A DNA stretch of 64,000 nt from an uncultured Clostridia bacterium (GCA_934772525.1 CAKVMI010000003.1:1-64000); one strand, 5' to 3'. Positions 1 through 9,237 are shown, counted from the first letter of the stretch. The notes: a model not told the origin generated them from the sequence alone. Numbers and translations are program-made.

Positions 1-56
1 TTGTATAATAACCTTTAATATAAGGTGATTAAAGTATTATTAAAGGTCGCACACAA

Positions 57-854
57 ATGGAAAGAATTACAAAAACCAAACAAAAGAATATTCATTCAGA
101 ACATCGTAAAAGAGTAAAGAAAAAATTTAAAACCAGCGGACTTGAACATTTTGAATGTCATGAAGTTTTAGAACTTCTACTTTATTATGCCATTCCGCAA
201 AAAGATACCAATCCAATAGCTCATGAATTAATTAGAAAATTTCACAACTTCACAAACGTATTAGACGCATCAATTGACGAACTTGTAGAAGTTGATGGCA
301 TTAAAGAACACACCGCCCTACTTATAAAACTTATCCCTGCCGTTATGCGTAGATACCATATAGAAAAAAGTCATGAAATTCAATTTATTAGAGACCAACG
401 TATGGCAAAAGACTTTATTACGCAACGTTACGACTGCTCCGAAGTTGAAAACTTCTTTATAATTTGTTTGAGAGCAGACAATTCAATTCTAGATAGTACA
501 ATTTTATCAATGGGAACATGTAGCAGAGTAGAAGTTCAAATAAGAGAATTAACTGAATATGTTCTAAAAAATAAATGCAATAAAATAATAATTTCACATA
601 ATCACCCAAATGGCAATGTAATACCAAGTGATGAAGATATTGTAATGACCCAAAAACTTGACCAAAGTTGTATTTTAAACGATATAGAAATTGTAGACCA
701 TGTAATAATATCTACCGACGATGTATATAGTTTTCAAAAGACAGGTCTTATGAAGACCATTAACGAAGCAGTTTTAAAGCAACTAAAAATTATCCCGGGT
801 TCAATTAAATACCAAAGATTTATGGAACCTGAAGGAATATATAAACCTGTATAG
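57..854 (+). CDS. radC: RadC-family JAB/MPN domain protein
   Basis: 265 residues. The N-terminal half looks like the helix-hairpin-helix region of RadC (ELLLYYAIPQKDTNPIAHEL, then VDGIKEHTALLIKL). The C-terminal half is a JAB/MPN metalloprotease-like fold: the JAMM zinc motif is visible as H181-N-H183 followed by S191 and D194. RadC proteins were named as DNA repair factors, but that role is disputed and the biochemical activity is unknown. The tail after the JAMM domain is about 30 residues longer than in compact family members. A TATAAT-like box lies at the very start of the window (4-9), so the gene is probably transcribed alone, ending at the hairpin at 993. The ATG at 57 is preceded by an AAAGGT-like ribosome site. 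Confidence 0.9.
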   Translation: MERITKTKQKNIHSEHRKRVKKKFKTSGLEHFECHEVLELLLYYAIPQKDTNPIAHELIRKFHNFTNVLDASIDELVEVDGIKEHTALLIKLIPAVMRRYHIEKSHEIQFIRDQRMAKDFITQRYDCSEVENFFIICLRADNSILDSTILSMGTCSRVEVQIRELTEYVLKNKCNKIIISHNHPNGNVIPSDEDIVMTQKLDQSCILNDIEIVDHVIISTDDVYSFQKTGLMKTINEAVLKQLKIIPGSIKYQRFMEPEGIYKPV

Positions 855-992
855 AATGCAAACTTGTTATTTAACTTATAATGTCCTATAATAGAAACTT
901 TAAATTTAACCCTAATACAAGCCTATATTTTATTTACCGCAAAATTATTTTTAGATATTGTACTAAGAAAGACAAATAAAAACTATAAAAGA

Positions 993-1032
993 AGGTGTCC
1001 AGTTTTTCGGACACCTATTTATTTATTTTTTA
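993..1032 (+). terminator. Rho-independent terminator after radC
   Basis: Perfect 8-bp stem AGGTGTCC / GGACACCT with a short T-rich loop, followed by a run of A/T rich in T. It lies about 140 nt after the radC stop. The rest of 855-1210 shows no gene. Confidence 0.85.
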
Positions 1033-1210
1033 AACATTTTAGGAATAAGTTAGGAAATTACATAATATACGTTTTTGTCTTTTTACTCTAATATACTTTA
1101 TAATTTTACCTAGAGAAATTCTATTAAACCCGAAAACTTCCATCAACTTTCAAGTAACAACTACATTAAACTCAACAACACTACTCAAACGCAAACCCCT
1201 TACCTATACT

Positions 1211-1723
1211 CTAGTTATTGTTCTCACTATCTAATCTTTTTTTATCAAAAATTGCACGCTCTTTATAAACAAGAATAGGAACAAGTGTTTTTTGTTGTAA
1301 TTTCTCATAAACATTTTTACTTATTTGTTCCCCACTTTCACATAAGTTACCAAAGTCATCGGTGTATTCAAACTTTAAATTATACACCATATAATTAGAA
1401 ATAACCCCATTAACCGTTTCCGTTACTTCGGTTTCTGTTAAATCAATTATTCTACCATTTTCAGGGCGACCTTTACGAGAAACTTCAAACGACTTTTTCC
1501 CATCTATAATCATCTTTATTCCGTTACCAATAAACCCTATTGACGCAATAACCATAATTCCGCCAATAAGACACATAAAGATTGTTCCAAATTTATCTTC
1601 TGGGTCATATGAACTTACGCCCGAACTAATAACAATTATTGCTATCACTACAGCAATCAAGGCTATTGCAATTCTAACAATGCCACCACTCATAGTCCCA
1701 CGATTAAATTGTTTCTTTTCCAT
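1211..1723 (-). CDS. Two-helix membrane protein, DUF3592-like
   Basis: 170 residues. Two hydrophobic segments occupy roughly residues 15-35 and 46-68. They are followed by a soluble domain with the pattern G-R-I-I-D-L..., a Y-x-V-x-Y-N-L-x-F-E-Y-T-D stretch and a final I-L-V-Y-K-E-R segment. This resembles DUF3592 membrane proteins, where a beta-rich domain follows two helices, but I assign the family from pattern only. The function is unknown. AGAGG sits 7 nt before the ATG. It is not in an obvious operon. Confidence 0.7.
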   Translation of the reverse strand: MEKKQFNRGTMSGGIVRIAIALIAVVIAIIVISSGVSSYDPEDKFGTIFMCLIGGIMVIASIGFIGNGIKMIIDGKKSFEVSRKGRPENGRIIDLTETEVTETVNGVISNYMVYNLKFEYTDDFGNLCESGEQISKNVYEKLQQKTLVPILVYKERAIFDKKRLDSENNN

Positions 1724-2037
1724 AATTAACCTCTTATATCTTTAATATACTAATAATTTTACAACTCTTCAATTTAAGTAAAAACATTATATCATATGCA
1801 TTTATATTTTTCAATTAATAATATTTATTCAGTAGTATTTTATTACTTTAATACTACTTATTAAACCCTTTCAAAATTCTCAAAATACCATTTAAAATGC
1901 ATTAATCATTTTTTTTAATTTACTACATTAAAGATAAAATATTTAATATCAGTACTACTATCATCTATAATTTTTTAGTATATTCCCCCGACTTGTCCGC
2001 ACTTTGCTTCGTGCTTATGTAATCTATAACTTGTTGA
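1724..2037. other. Gene-free AT-rich spacer
   Basis: No open frame with a ribosome site, no tRNA-like fold and no strong terminator hairpin. It contains the upstream region of the DUF3592-like gene and the downstream region of the Ham1-like gene, both on the minus strand. Confidence 0.6.
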
Positions 2038-2619
2038 TCATTTTCTATAATTTAAAACATCAACCAGTTGTTTTAATGAATAATTCAAGTAATACTCATT
2101 ATTTTGTTTTGGTGTGTTTTTTGAAATAGGTAAATCTGAATTAACTTGACACAAAACAAAACTTAAAGGATAACTAAATGGTTCTATTTTCACCTTCTCT
2201 TTCGGCTTGTGAAATTCAAAAGGAATCTTTGTCAGTATTGAATATTCTTTTCCATCATTTCTTATAAAATGATAAGCCCTTGCTATATAAACGATTTCAT
2301 TTTCAGATAAAAAATCTTCTTCTACAATAGGTTTTATAAAGTCCTTAACATTTTCATACAGCGTTCCCTTAATGATAATACCATCATCTATACCAATAAC
2401 AAACCTGAATTCATTTTTATCTTCTAATCCATTCAAACATTCTTTCGCTTTCTTTTCTGCACGCTCAAATATCGTTCCACATTCTTTATCATCTTTGGAT
2501 GTCACTGCTACATCCCTAAGACTTAAAATTTCGAATTTTTCGGAACTTACAGAGTTTACAATATTTTTCACAATAGAAATTTTATCTTTATTCGTTGATG
2601 CTATTAATATTTTATTCAT
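2038..2619 (-). CDS. Ham1/RdgB-like non-canonical NTP pyrophosphatase
   Basis: 193 residues. Three motifs of the ITPase/Ham1 superfamily are visible: the N-terminal ILIASTNKDKI strand (family T/S-x-N-x2-K), F-E-R-A-E-K-K-A-K in the middle (family FxxNAxxKA) and V-I-G-I-D-D-G-I (family A-D-D-S-G-L). Members hydrolyse dITP, ITP or XTP and so keep deaminated purines out of nucleic acid. The sequence is divergent: N is replaced by R-A-E in the second motif and the S of DDSG is missing, so a relaxed or altered substrate is possible. The lineage is clearer than the exact substrate. Confidence 0.7.
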   Translation of the reverse strand: MNKILIASTNKDKISIVKNIVNSVSSEKFEILSLRDVAVTSKDDKECGTIFERAEKKAKECLNGLEDKNEFRFVIGIDDGIIIKGTLYENVKDFIKPIVEEDFLSENEIVYIARAYHFIRNDGKEYSILTKIPFEFHKPKEKVKIEPFSYPLSFVLCQVNSDLPISKNTPKQNNEYYLNYSLKQLVDVLNYRK

Positions 2620-2696
2620 AACCTTTTTTTTACCACCTTATCAAAAGTTTTCTTAAATTTTTGATAAACATCCGGTATTCTGAATCTCACAAATGT

Positions 2697-3167
2697 CTAT
2701 TTTGAATTGAACCTCGTAAGGATCACTTCAATTTCTACGCTCTTTTTTCTTATTGTAACATAATACAAATAAATTTCAAAACTTTTTAAATGAAAAATAC
2801 GCACCCTAGATTTTTTACTAGGATGCGTATAGTTCTCAAATGGCGGTGGACAATATACAATATCTGCACTATCCATACTTCCAGCACTTCCGCCACAAAT
2901 TACTGCATTGGTATTTTTGATTAACTCTCTTAAATTAAGTTGTTCAAATAGGGCAAGTTGACTAGGGACATGTCCTCCACAAAGGTATATAAAATCTGCA
3001 TTTTTTATTAAATCTTGTGCTTGGTCCTTTGTTCTATGATCCAAAACTCTATAATTTTTAAAAGGCAATGTCATTTCAAAAGATTTAAAAATAATATTGG
3101 CATATATACCTGTTTTATTTTCATCTTCTGTTTGACTTGCAACAAAGCGGTTTTGTTCCAAAAACAA
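2697..3167 (-). pseudogene. Broken peptidase S51 (PepE / cyanophycinase-like)
   Basis: The middle of an S51 peptidase is well preserved: RFVAS near the start, a V-L-D-H-R-T-K-D segment, DFIYLCGG, then the nucleophile elbow I-C-G-G-S-A-G-S with the catalytic serine. The family is normally about 200-230 residues. Here only about 110 residues match. The reading frame continues upstream (KLWQKCLLSL) but is cut by an in-frame TAA near 3169, so the first strand is detached and the only available start is TTG. The C-terminus after CPPPFENY is replaced by sequence of a dispersed hairpin element (2797-2846), removing the region expected to carry the catalytic histidine. I read it as a decayed gene. 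Confidence 0.7.
2797..2846 (-). repeat. Dispersed hairpin element, copy E
   Basis: A 13-bp stem, ATACGCACCCTAG / CTAGGATGCGTAT (one G-T pair), is followed on the minus strand by a T tract. Ten bases after the stem on the plus strand comes TGGCGG (2841-2846). The order stem, AGTT, short spacer, TGGCGG is the same as in the copies at 8797, 13900 and, in part, 21637. It forms the end of the broken S51 gene and would act as a terminator for minus-strand transcription. Confidence 0.6.
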
Positions 3168-3217
3168 TTACAAACTTAGCAAACATTTTTGCCACAATTT
3201 TTCTAAAAAAATACCAC

Positions 3218-5080
3218 CTACTCTACCGCTTTTAAACTTTCATTCATTTTTGTTTTAACAATTTTTGGCTTCAAAATTAATGTTACTAACAATGTAAAAC
3301 CATAAATAATTATAGGAATTAAAAGCCACATAAACCATTTTACATCTGCCACCGAACCAAAACCAATTGTTTTAAAAATTAGTGTGGCAAAACCAACCCC
3401 TACGGGGTAACCAAAAATAATCCCCAAAAAGGTACTTATGTATATTTCACGATAAATGTACCCACATATTTCTTTGTCGTGGTAACCTAGCACCATAAGG
3501 GTTGCAATTTCTCTTTCTCGTTCGCTAATGTTTATGGTTGTTAGTGTGTTTATAACTACCGCCGTTAAAAGCCCTGCAAATACTACCAAAACAACGGCTA
3601 TTCCTACTATTGTAGAGGAGCCAAAATCGCCAAACAAACAAATATCCAAAAGCGAGAACCCTGCAAAAACCAGCCCCGCAGAAACCGCCACCGAAATAAG
3701 CATCATTAAAAATCTTGTTTTGTATCTTAAAACATTTCTAAAAGAAGATTTTAACCTAAACGAAAGCCTTTTCCAAATAAATGGTATTTTTTCGAGCAAT
3801 ATTCTTTTCCCTTTTTTTGGAGGCTTTGGACGCAACAAACTCGCAGGCTTAGCGTTTGCATAGCGAAGACCCAACAAAAATATTGCAACAATTGTAACAA
3901 CAAAAATTGTGCTAAACGAAATAAAGTAATAACTTGGGTTTACTATTACCGAAGGCTGTGGCATAGCGTGTCCGTAATTAAATACATGATAAATTAGCCA
4001 CGAAACACCATACCCAACAAAATACCCTAATAATCCACCCAAAGCGAGTGCCACAAGAGCAAACAAAATATACCGCATTATTATACTTGCAGAACCATAA
4101 CCTAGCGTTTTAAGACAAGCAATTTGCGACCGCTCTTCGTCCATTAATCGCATAGAAGAAGAAAGCACTACCAAAAGCGTTACGGCAATAAAAATAATCA
4201 TTAAAATGTTTCCAATTTTGCGAACCTTATCTGCACTTGCAATAATAGACTTAAAACTATAATTGTCATATAGGGTAATTATTTTTATGTCTTCACCTAA
4301 TAAGCTCGTTATTTTATTTTGTTGACTTTGTATATATTTTTCATACTCAGGCGAAAATGCGTTAAACAAATTTCTGTCATTTGCTTTAATATACAAATCT
4401 CCTTTTGGCATAAACGAACAAATTTCTATTGGACAGTAAATTATGTTTTCTAATAAATCTAATTTGTTTATTTCGGTCACATTTTCGGGTATAACTGTAT
4501 CTTCGGGGTTGTTGTAACTAGGCTCGCCGTCTTTACCAAAGGTTAGCGGGCTTTTTACTATCCCCTTTATAGTTACATTTATTTTGTACTCAAACGGCAA
4601 ATTAAGTGCCGATGCCAAATCTAACTCTACCTCATCGCCAACTGAGTACCCCTTAATAATGTTATCCGGTACCTCTGCATAGGCGTAATTTTCATTGTTT
4701 TTAGTAATTGTTTGACCTTGCACTATTTCTGGAATGTTGGTGTTTAAATTCTCAAAATCTAAAAAATACACCCTTAAAGACCTTTTTTCGCCGGTTTTTA
4801 TATCTAACGACATTCCGCTTTCTACATTTGTATGACCAAAATATGATTTTACCTTATCTATCTGTTCGGCAGTAAAGCCACCCGATTTGCTTTTTAGTAT
4901 AAAGTCGCTTACATTTTGGCTTTGATAATATTTGTTTATGCTGTCTTTGACCATATCTGTAGGAGAGCCGATGCCCGATATAAAACCTATTGATATAACT
5001 ATTATACCAACTAGTGAAAGAAGCCTTATTATATGCTTTTTAAACATTCTACGAACGCTTTTAAAATAAGTTCTCACCAT
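3218..5080 (-). CDS. FtsX-like ABC transporter permease
   Basis: 620 residues. There is one N-terminal helix (about 15-37), a large extracytoplasmic domain (about 38-285), then a first three-helix FtsX block (about 288-415), a basic linker KPPKKGKR and a second FtsX block (about 455-605). This is the MacB/YtrF-like layout with two FtsX domains in one chain. It would pair with the ATPase encoded directly upstream, whose stop overlaps this ATG by 7 nt (ATGGTGA), showing translational coupling. Such pairs export lipoproteins, peptides or antibiotics, or transmit signals. The substrate cannot be read from sequence. No sensor kinase lies beside it. Confidence 0.85.
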   Translation of the reverse strand: MVRTYFKSVRRMFKKHIIRLLSLVGIIVISIGFISGIGSPTDMVKDSINKYYQSQNVSDFILKSKSGGFTAEQIDKVKSYFGHTNVESGMSLDIKTGEKRSLRVYFLDFENLNTNIPEIVQGQTITKNNENYAYAEVPDNIIKGYSVGDEVELDLASALNLPFEYKINVTIKGIVKSPLTFGKDGEPSYNNPEDTVIPENVTEINKLDLLENIIYCPIEICSFMPKGDLYIKANDRNLFNAFSPEYEKYIQSQQNKITSLLGEDIKIITLYDNYSFKSIIASADKVRKIGNILMIIFIAVTLLVVLSSSMRLMDEERSQIACLKTLGYGSASIIMRYILFALVALALGGLLGYFVGYGVSWLIYHVFNYGHAMPQPSVIVNPSYYFISFSTIFVVTIVAIFLLGLRYANAKPASLLRPKPPKKGKRILLEKIPFIWKRLSFRLKSSFRNVLRYKTRFLMMLISVAVSAGLVFAGFSLLDICLFGDFGSSTIVGIAVVLVVFAGLLTAVVINTLTTINISEREREIATLMVLGYHDKEICGYIYREIYISTFLGIIFGYPVGVGFATLIFKTIGFGSVADVKWFMWLLIPIIIYGFTLLVTLILKPKIVKTKMNESLKAVE

Positions 5081-5775
5081 TCAATCTCCTCTACTGGGAC
5101 GGGATTGCTGTTTATGTCTACTCTTTCTATTCGCCCGCTTTTTATTTTTATCACCTTATCTGCCATATCCTTTAACGCCGTGTTATGCGTTACCACTACA
5201 ACAAGTTTTCCATTCTGTTTCGAAAAATCTTGCAATAACTTTAATATCTTTTTACCCGTGGCGTAATCTAGAGCACCCGTAGGCTCATCGCACAATATCA
5301 TTTTTGGGTTTTTTGCAATTGCCCGTGCAATAGAAACCCTTTGCTGTTCCCCTCCCGAAAGTTCGGCAGGAAAATTATTTAGCCTATCAGCAAGCCCAAC
5401 CGATGTTAAAACACTTTGTGGGTCTAGGTGGTTATCGCATATTTCTACGGCAAGTTCCACATTTTCTAGGGCGGTTAGGTTTGGCATCAAATTGTAAAAT
5501 TGAAAAACAAAGCCCACATCGTACCTTCGGTAATCTGTTAATTGCTTTTTGTTAAACTTTGTTATATTTTTACCATCTATAATTATCTCTCCGCTGGTTG
5601 CACTATCCATTCCACCCAAAAGGTTTAATAATGTTGTCTTTCCCGCACCCGATGCTCCAAGAATAACAACAAACTCACCCTCGTTTAAATCAAAAGAAAC
5701 ATTTTTTAAGGCGGATACTGTTATTTCTCCAGTTTTATAATCTTTATTAACATCTTTTAAAGACAAAACATTCAT
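5074..5775 (-). CDS. ABC transporter ATP-binding protein, LolD/MacB type
   Basis: 233 residues, full length. Walker [10 protein letters not shown] at about residues 40-48, signature LSGGEQQR near 139, Walker [12 protein letters not shown] near 160, and a switch histidine in VVVVTHN. The GALD after the Walker B glutamate is typical of the LolD/FtsE/MacB branch that works with FtsX-like permeases. It powers the permease encoded immediately downstream. The two genes form a closed operon. Confidence 0.92.
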   Translation of the reverse strand: MNVLSLKDVNKDYKTGEITVSALKNVSFDLNEGEFVVILGASGAGKTTLLNLLGGMDSATSGEIIIDGKNITKFNKKQLTDYRRYDVGFVFQFYNLMPNLTALENVELAVEICDNHLDPQSVLTSVGLADRLNNFPAELSGGEQQRVSIARAIAKNPKMILCDEPTGALDYATGKKILKLLQDFSKQNGKLVVVVTHNTALKDMADKVIKIKSGRIERVDINSNPVPVEEIEW

Positions 5776-5884
5776 ATTGCTCTCCTAAAAAATTAAATTG
5801 CGTACCTAAAATAGTATAAGTTTATTTTTTAAATAGTCAAACTTAATTATAACCATTTTGCACCATTGTTTAACATATACCAAC

Positions 5885-6030
5885 TTTTGCGCTTTTGCAC
5901 TTACAAAACTTTTACCATTTTGCACTTGTGGGCTTTTACCATTTGCTCTTGCTTGCGTTTTCCCTTTTTGCCCCTGCGGGCATTTATCCTTTTGCTCTTG
6001 TTGGAGTTTTACCCTTTTGCACCGGCAAAC
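5885..6030. repeat. Decayed 24-25 bp tandem repeat
   Basis: About six imperfect units of 24-25 bp follow each other. Recognisable cores are CTTTTACCATTTTGCACTTG, CTTTTACCATTTGCTCTTG, TTTTCCCTTTTTGCCCCTG, TTTATCCTTTTGCTCTTG and TTTTACCCTTTTGCACCGG. The period is near a multiple of three, so several plus-strand frames stay open and show an eight-residue rhythm such as LPFCTCGL / LPFALACV / FPFCPCGH. None has a ribosome site and I do not call a gene. The remainder of 5776-6504 has no gene. Confidence 0.6.
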
Positions 6031-6446
6031 CGCTGGTTATATGTTTTTTTGTTAACTTACATGGTGCCATACAACGACCTATGTTTTTTAACTACTGAGT
6101 TTTTGCACACCCTTTGTTTTTAAAGCGTGCTAATTAGTTTAAAACCTTGCTACGTATTAAATATAACCAATGGTTTGTGTTAAAAGTATGAAATTTTACC
6201 CCAAAAAATAATAACTTGTAATTTTACCTTGTTTTTGAGCATTTTTCTTTATAACATTTTTGAAATTTTGTTTTTTTTAATTGTATTTTTTAGGGCGTAT
6301 TTTTTAAATAAGTGCAATATGCAAAGACTGCAAATTTTTTAAATTTGCATTGCTAAAGGGCGTTTTTCACCAATGTTAATATTTTACAAAAACTACTGTA
6401 ATTGCAAAATTTATGTTCTGCCTAATTGGGCTGTTTTTAAATTTAT

Positions 6447-6479
6447 AAAAAACCCAAACAAAATTTTGTTTAGGTTTTT
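6447..6479 (-). terminator. Terminator after the SpoU methylase
   Basis: Long AT-rich stem, AAAAACC C AAACAAAA / TTTTGTTT A GGTTTTT with one mismatch, followed on the minus strand by a T tract. It lies 26 nt after the stop at 6505. Confidence 0.7.
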
Positions 6480-6504
6480 ACTTCTTTACAAGCATAACAA
6501 TATG

Positions 6505-7353
6505 CTACGTTGTTTTTTTGTTTCCAAATTTTTGCAAGCCTGCCTCATAAGCAACTAAGGTTGAAGCAAACCCAACATTAAGCGACTCACACGTTCCTAG
6601 CATAGGAATAATAATTGGCTGTGCATTTTTTACTCTTCGCCACGAATCAGATATCCCTGTATGCTCGTTGCCCGCAATAATTGCAATACGGCCAGAGTAA
6701 TCGGCCTCCCTATAACTTTTTTGAGATTGAAGGTCGGTTACAATACATTTAAAATTGTTTTTTACAAGCCATTGCTGAACGGTGTTTATGTCTGCTTCTA
6801 ACACAGGAAGCATAAAACTTGCCCCCAAACTTGACCTAATAAGCCTACTATTAGAAAGCCGTGCTTGTTTGTTGGTGCTTATTGCAAAATCGCCACCGGC
6901 ACAGTCAAACGAACGCAAAATTGCGCCAATATTTCCCGGTTGCTCCAACCCGTCCATAACTATTGCCATTACATTGGTTTTGCCGTCTATTAGCCTTTCT
7001 ATGTCGTCTAGCGAATAAGATTTCAGTTTTGCCACTACAAAATATTCATCAAAACCATCTCGGTCGCTAATTTTTTTGCACGCCTTTTCAGAAATTGCCA
7101 AAGTTTTTTGTGCATACTTTGCCATTTTTGCGATTTTTTCCAATGTTTCGTGATCCGCTTTTTGCAAATTGTCTTGATTATAATAAAAATGTGTAACCTC
7201 AAAATTCTTTTGAATATGTTTTTCCACCGCACAAAGACCTTCGGTTACAAAAAGCGTTTTATCTTTACACTTGTTATCAACAAATGCTTTTACCAAATTT
7301 ACATCTTCTAAAGCAATGCCACACAAAACTAAAAAGACGACACTTATAAACAT
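6505..7353 (-). CDS. SpoU/TrmH-family RNA 2'-O-methyltransferase
   Basis: 282 residues. An N-terminal substrate-binding domain (about 25-100: TLFVTEGLCAVEKHI...) is followed by a SPOUT catalytic domain with all three motifs: DGLEQPGNIGAILRSFD, A-G-N-E-H-T-G-I-S and IPMLGTCESLNVGFASTL. The knotted domain binds SAM and methylates a ribose 2'-OH in rRNA or tRNA. It resembles RlmB/TrmH, but the exact target is uncertain. Its ATG follows the stop of the cytidine deaminase by one base, so the two are co-transcribed. The first 13 residues are unusually hydrophobic for the family, so the start may lie slightly further in. Confidence 0.85.
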   Translation of the reverse strand: MFISVVFLVLCGIALEDVNLVKAFVDNKCKDKTLFVTEGLCAVEKHIQKNFEVTHFYYNQDNLQKADHETLEKIAKMAKYAQKTLAISEKACKKISDRDGFDEYFVVAKLKSYSLDDIERLIDGKTNVMAIVMDGLEQPGNIGAILRSFDCAGGDFAISTNKQARLSNSRLIRSSLGASFMLPVLEADINTVQQWLVKNNFKCIVTDLQSQKSYREADYSGRIAIIAGNEHTGISDSWRRVKNAQPIIIPMLGTCESLNVGFASTLVAYEAGLQKFGNKKTT

Positions 7354-7354
7354 T

Positions 7355-7774
7355 TTATTTTTTATATCTTTTCCAGCCCCACCAGCCCGGCATTAAATCA
7401 ATTAATTTTACCGTGCTTCTACTTTCGTAATCTGTTAAAATTTCCATATCTTTGTTTTTGTCTGATAGTTGTAAGAAAAATTCTCTACATGCACCACATG
7501 GCATTCCCCCATTCTCTTTTGGCGGTTCATTTCTGAACGCAATCATTCTTTTAACAACCGTCTGTCCGCTTTGAATATACATATTTAACCCGGCAACTCT
7601 TTCTGCACAAAGGGCAATAACTCCACTCGCTCCTTCAATACAAAAGCCAGTGTAAATTTCTCCATTTTCGGCTTCAATTGCACAAACTACATGGTGCGCA
7701 TCAATAAATGGCGAAACTTCTTCCGGATGATATTCTTTCTTTGCTTCATTATACAATTTTTCCCAAATATCCAT
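7355..7774 (-). CDS. cdd: Cytidine deaminase family protein
   Basis: 139 residues. The zinc site is complete: C-A-E in VIALCAERVA supplies a cysteine ligand and the proton-shuttling glutamate, and P-C-G-A-C-R supplies the other two cysteines. This is the tetrameric CDA pattern, deaminating cytidine or deoxycytidine to the uridine form in pyrimidine salvage. Blasticidin-S-deaminase-like proteins share the motif and cannot be excluded. It heads a two-gene unit with the RNA methylase. Confidence 0.85.
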   Translation of the reverse strand: MDIWEKLYNEAKKEYHPEEVSPFIDAHHVVCAIEAENGEIYTGFCIEGASGVIALCAERVAGLNMYIQSGQTVVKRMIAFRNEPPKENGGMPCGACREFFLQLSDKNKDMEILTDYESRSTVKLIDLMPGWWGWKRYKK

Positions 7775-8240
7775 TTCAATTCTCCCTTACTTTTAGTATA
7801 ACTTATTTAAAGCAAATTTCAAAACCTTTTTTTAAATAAAAAATTTGCGATTCATATTTTCAATAAGTAGCGCATTTTTAATTTTTGGCAAAACATTACA
7901 AAATTCAATCTAAATTACAGAAATGATATATCCTTTATTTTTAATTTTTATTTTGATGTTTTAAGAATAAAATTGTAATAATTAATGAATATTTACAAAA
8001 ATGAGGTTTACTTCAGTAAAACCTAGTTATGATATTTATTTAGATATTTTTAAGCGCTTAAGCAATATTTTATTCCATTTAGAGTTATGTAAAACTATGC
8101 TACAAAAACACAGACAAAAACAAATGTAAAGAAAATATTTGTACTCAAATTTTGGCATATTTAGTTAATTAATAAAAACATTTGTTTTTTAAGTAGTTTA
8201 ATGATATAATATTTTTAAAGTAAAAAAGGTGGAAGTTTCT
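7775..8240. other. Gene-free spacer with a dispersed AT-rich repeat
   Basis: No gene seen. Bases 7963-8001 (AATAAAATTGTAATAATTAA and the following TGAATATTTACAAAAA) recur with two or three changes at 14105-14143 in the same orientation. The spacer also contains the promoter side of the Sel1 gene (ATGATATAATATT near 8200). Confidence 0.6.
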
Positions 8241-8516
8241 ATGTTTGAAAAGCTAAGGTTAAAAAGAAAAATAAAATTGTTAAATAAAAGAATAGATAAT
8301 GAAAATAGTGATGATGCTAGATATGAATTAGCAATGATATGTCTAGATGGAACTATTATCAAAAAAGATGAAAAGCAAGCAATAAAACTTTTGCAAACCG
8401 CTTCTAAAAATGGACACGCAAAGTCGAAAGCGTATTTGGTTTCTAACAAGGCCTTAACGGCATTTAATCAAGGTATAGACGCCATCAATACTATTATAAA
8501 AACTATCAAAGAATAA
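8241..8516 (+). CDS. Small Sel1-repeat protein
   Basis: 91 residues from the ATG at 8241. A GTG twelve bases upstream is in frame, but it overlaps the AAAGGTGG ribosome site, so ATG is preferred. The segment ARYELAMICLDGTIIKKDEK with the following QAIKLLQTASKNGHAK fits one Sel1 repeat, a TPR-like helical hairpin used for protein contacts. The N-terminus is strongly basic (KLRLKRKIKLLNKR). No signal peptide. A single-repeat Sel1 protein at the edge of an accessory region is of unknown function. Confidence 0.6.
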   Translation: MFEKLRLKRKIKLLNKRIDNENSDDARYELAMICLDGTIIKKDEKQAIKLLQTASKNGHAKSKAYLVSNKALTAFNQGIDAINTIIKTIKE

Positions 8517-8563
8517 TTTTTATGGTTTGTTATTATTTACATAATAACTACCTTTTCGCCATT

Positions 8564-8629
8564 AAAAATCGCATTTGAACGCCAAGGGGAAATTCATTCT
8601 CATAAAAGGTGTTGCAGATGCGATTTTTT
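8564..8629 (+). terminator. Long-loop terminator hairpin
   Basis: AAAAATCGCAT pairs with ATGCGATTTTT across a 43-nt loop and is followed by T. It lies about 50 nt after the Sel1 stop and could serve both strands. The loop has no recognisable motif. Confidence 0.6.
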
Positions 8630-8685
8630 GTAGAAATAAAAATTGTAAATTGTAACAAATCAGGGCTATTTTATTCGTTCCATAC

Positions 8686-8896
8686 CGTTTCCATGTTCAC
8701 CTCTTTGTAGCTTTATCCAATTTAAGCGAGATGAGTTTTCAAGTTTTGGTTTTTCAAAAGGAATAATTGCACCAAAACATTCATGTAAAACAAAAAACTG
8801 CACGCATTCCACATTTTCACAACGGTGCGTACAGTTCACTACTGGCGGAGTCAATGCTATCCAATTCTAACTTTAAAGTCTATGTTGGCGATAGGT
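8686..8896 (-). repeat. Dispersed hairpin element, copy A
   Basis: Reading the minus strand: a conserved block (ATAGGTGGGT on the plus strand, 8891-8900), then CTCCGCCA (complement of TGGCGGAG, 8843-8850), then a 10-bp stem (plus-strand TGCGTACAGT 8826-8835 with ACTGCACGCA 8797-8806), a T tract, then a tail shared with the copies at 13.7 and 21.5 kb (ACATGAATGTTTTGGTGCAA and about 60 further bases). It sits just after the helicase/winged-helix operon and can terminate it. The open frame across it (8666-8854, minus) is repeat translation, not a gene. Confidence 0.7.
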
Positions 8897-8931
8897 GGGT
8901 AAAAATTAAATTATCTATATTAAGATAAGGT

Positions 8932-9198
8932 CTATTTTAATCTCCATTTTTTAGTATCATTATCTCTTTGTATTTTTCCTTCATCTTCGAGAGTCCTTAA
9001 TATAGCGACAATCCAATATTGTTGGTTTGACGATGTACAATTATCTTTTTCGCCCCAATCCATTCCACATTCGCGGAATATATCCGCTTGTTTCATTCCC
9101 ATGCTTAATGGTAAACATTCTTCTTTTGATTGCATATAAGTGTAGACTAAATCTTTAAATTCGTTCCTTAATTCTGTACCTTTTGTTTTATAATTCAT
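8932..9198 (-). CDS. Small winged-helix-like protein, helicase partner
   Basis: 88 residues. The composition and helix-rich layout fit a compact winged helix-turn-helix: LRNEFKDLVYTYMQSKE, a middle helix with MGMKQADIFRECGMDW, a long helix YWIVAILRTLEDEGKI, and a final strand RDNDTKKWRLK as the wing. I do not recognise the exact family. It follows the helicase gene by 39 nt on the same strand with its own AAAGGAGAAAAAT ribosome site, so it is probably co-expressed and may be a DNA-binding accessory subunit or regulator of the helicase. Confidence 0.6.
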   Translation of the reverse strand: MNYKTKGTELRNEFKDLVYTYMQSKEECLPLSMGMKQADIFRECGMDWGEKDNCTSSNQQYWIVAILRTLEDEGKIQRDNDTKKWRLK

Positions 9199-9237
9199 AT
9201 TTTTCTCCTTTTTGTATTTATTAAAATTTTATGGTTA

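Noticed and set aside
5858..6123. Three overlapping plus-strand ORFs
   Set aside because: They stay open only because the tandem repeat period is near 24 bp; no start signals.
8797..8850. Integron attC site
   Set aside because: Hairpin follows genes as in cassettes, but no GTTRRRY/RYYYAAC core sites and no integron integrase were found.
8666..8854. 62-residue minus-strand ORF
   Set aside because: It is a translation of dispersed element A; similar frames at 13835-14047 and 21466-21759 run through the same element without ribosome sites.
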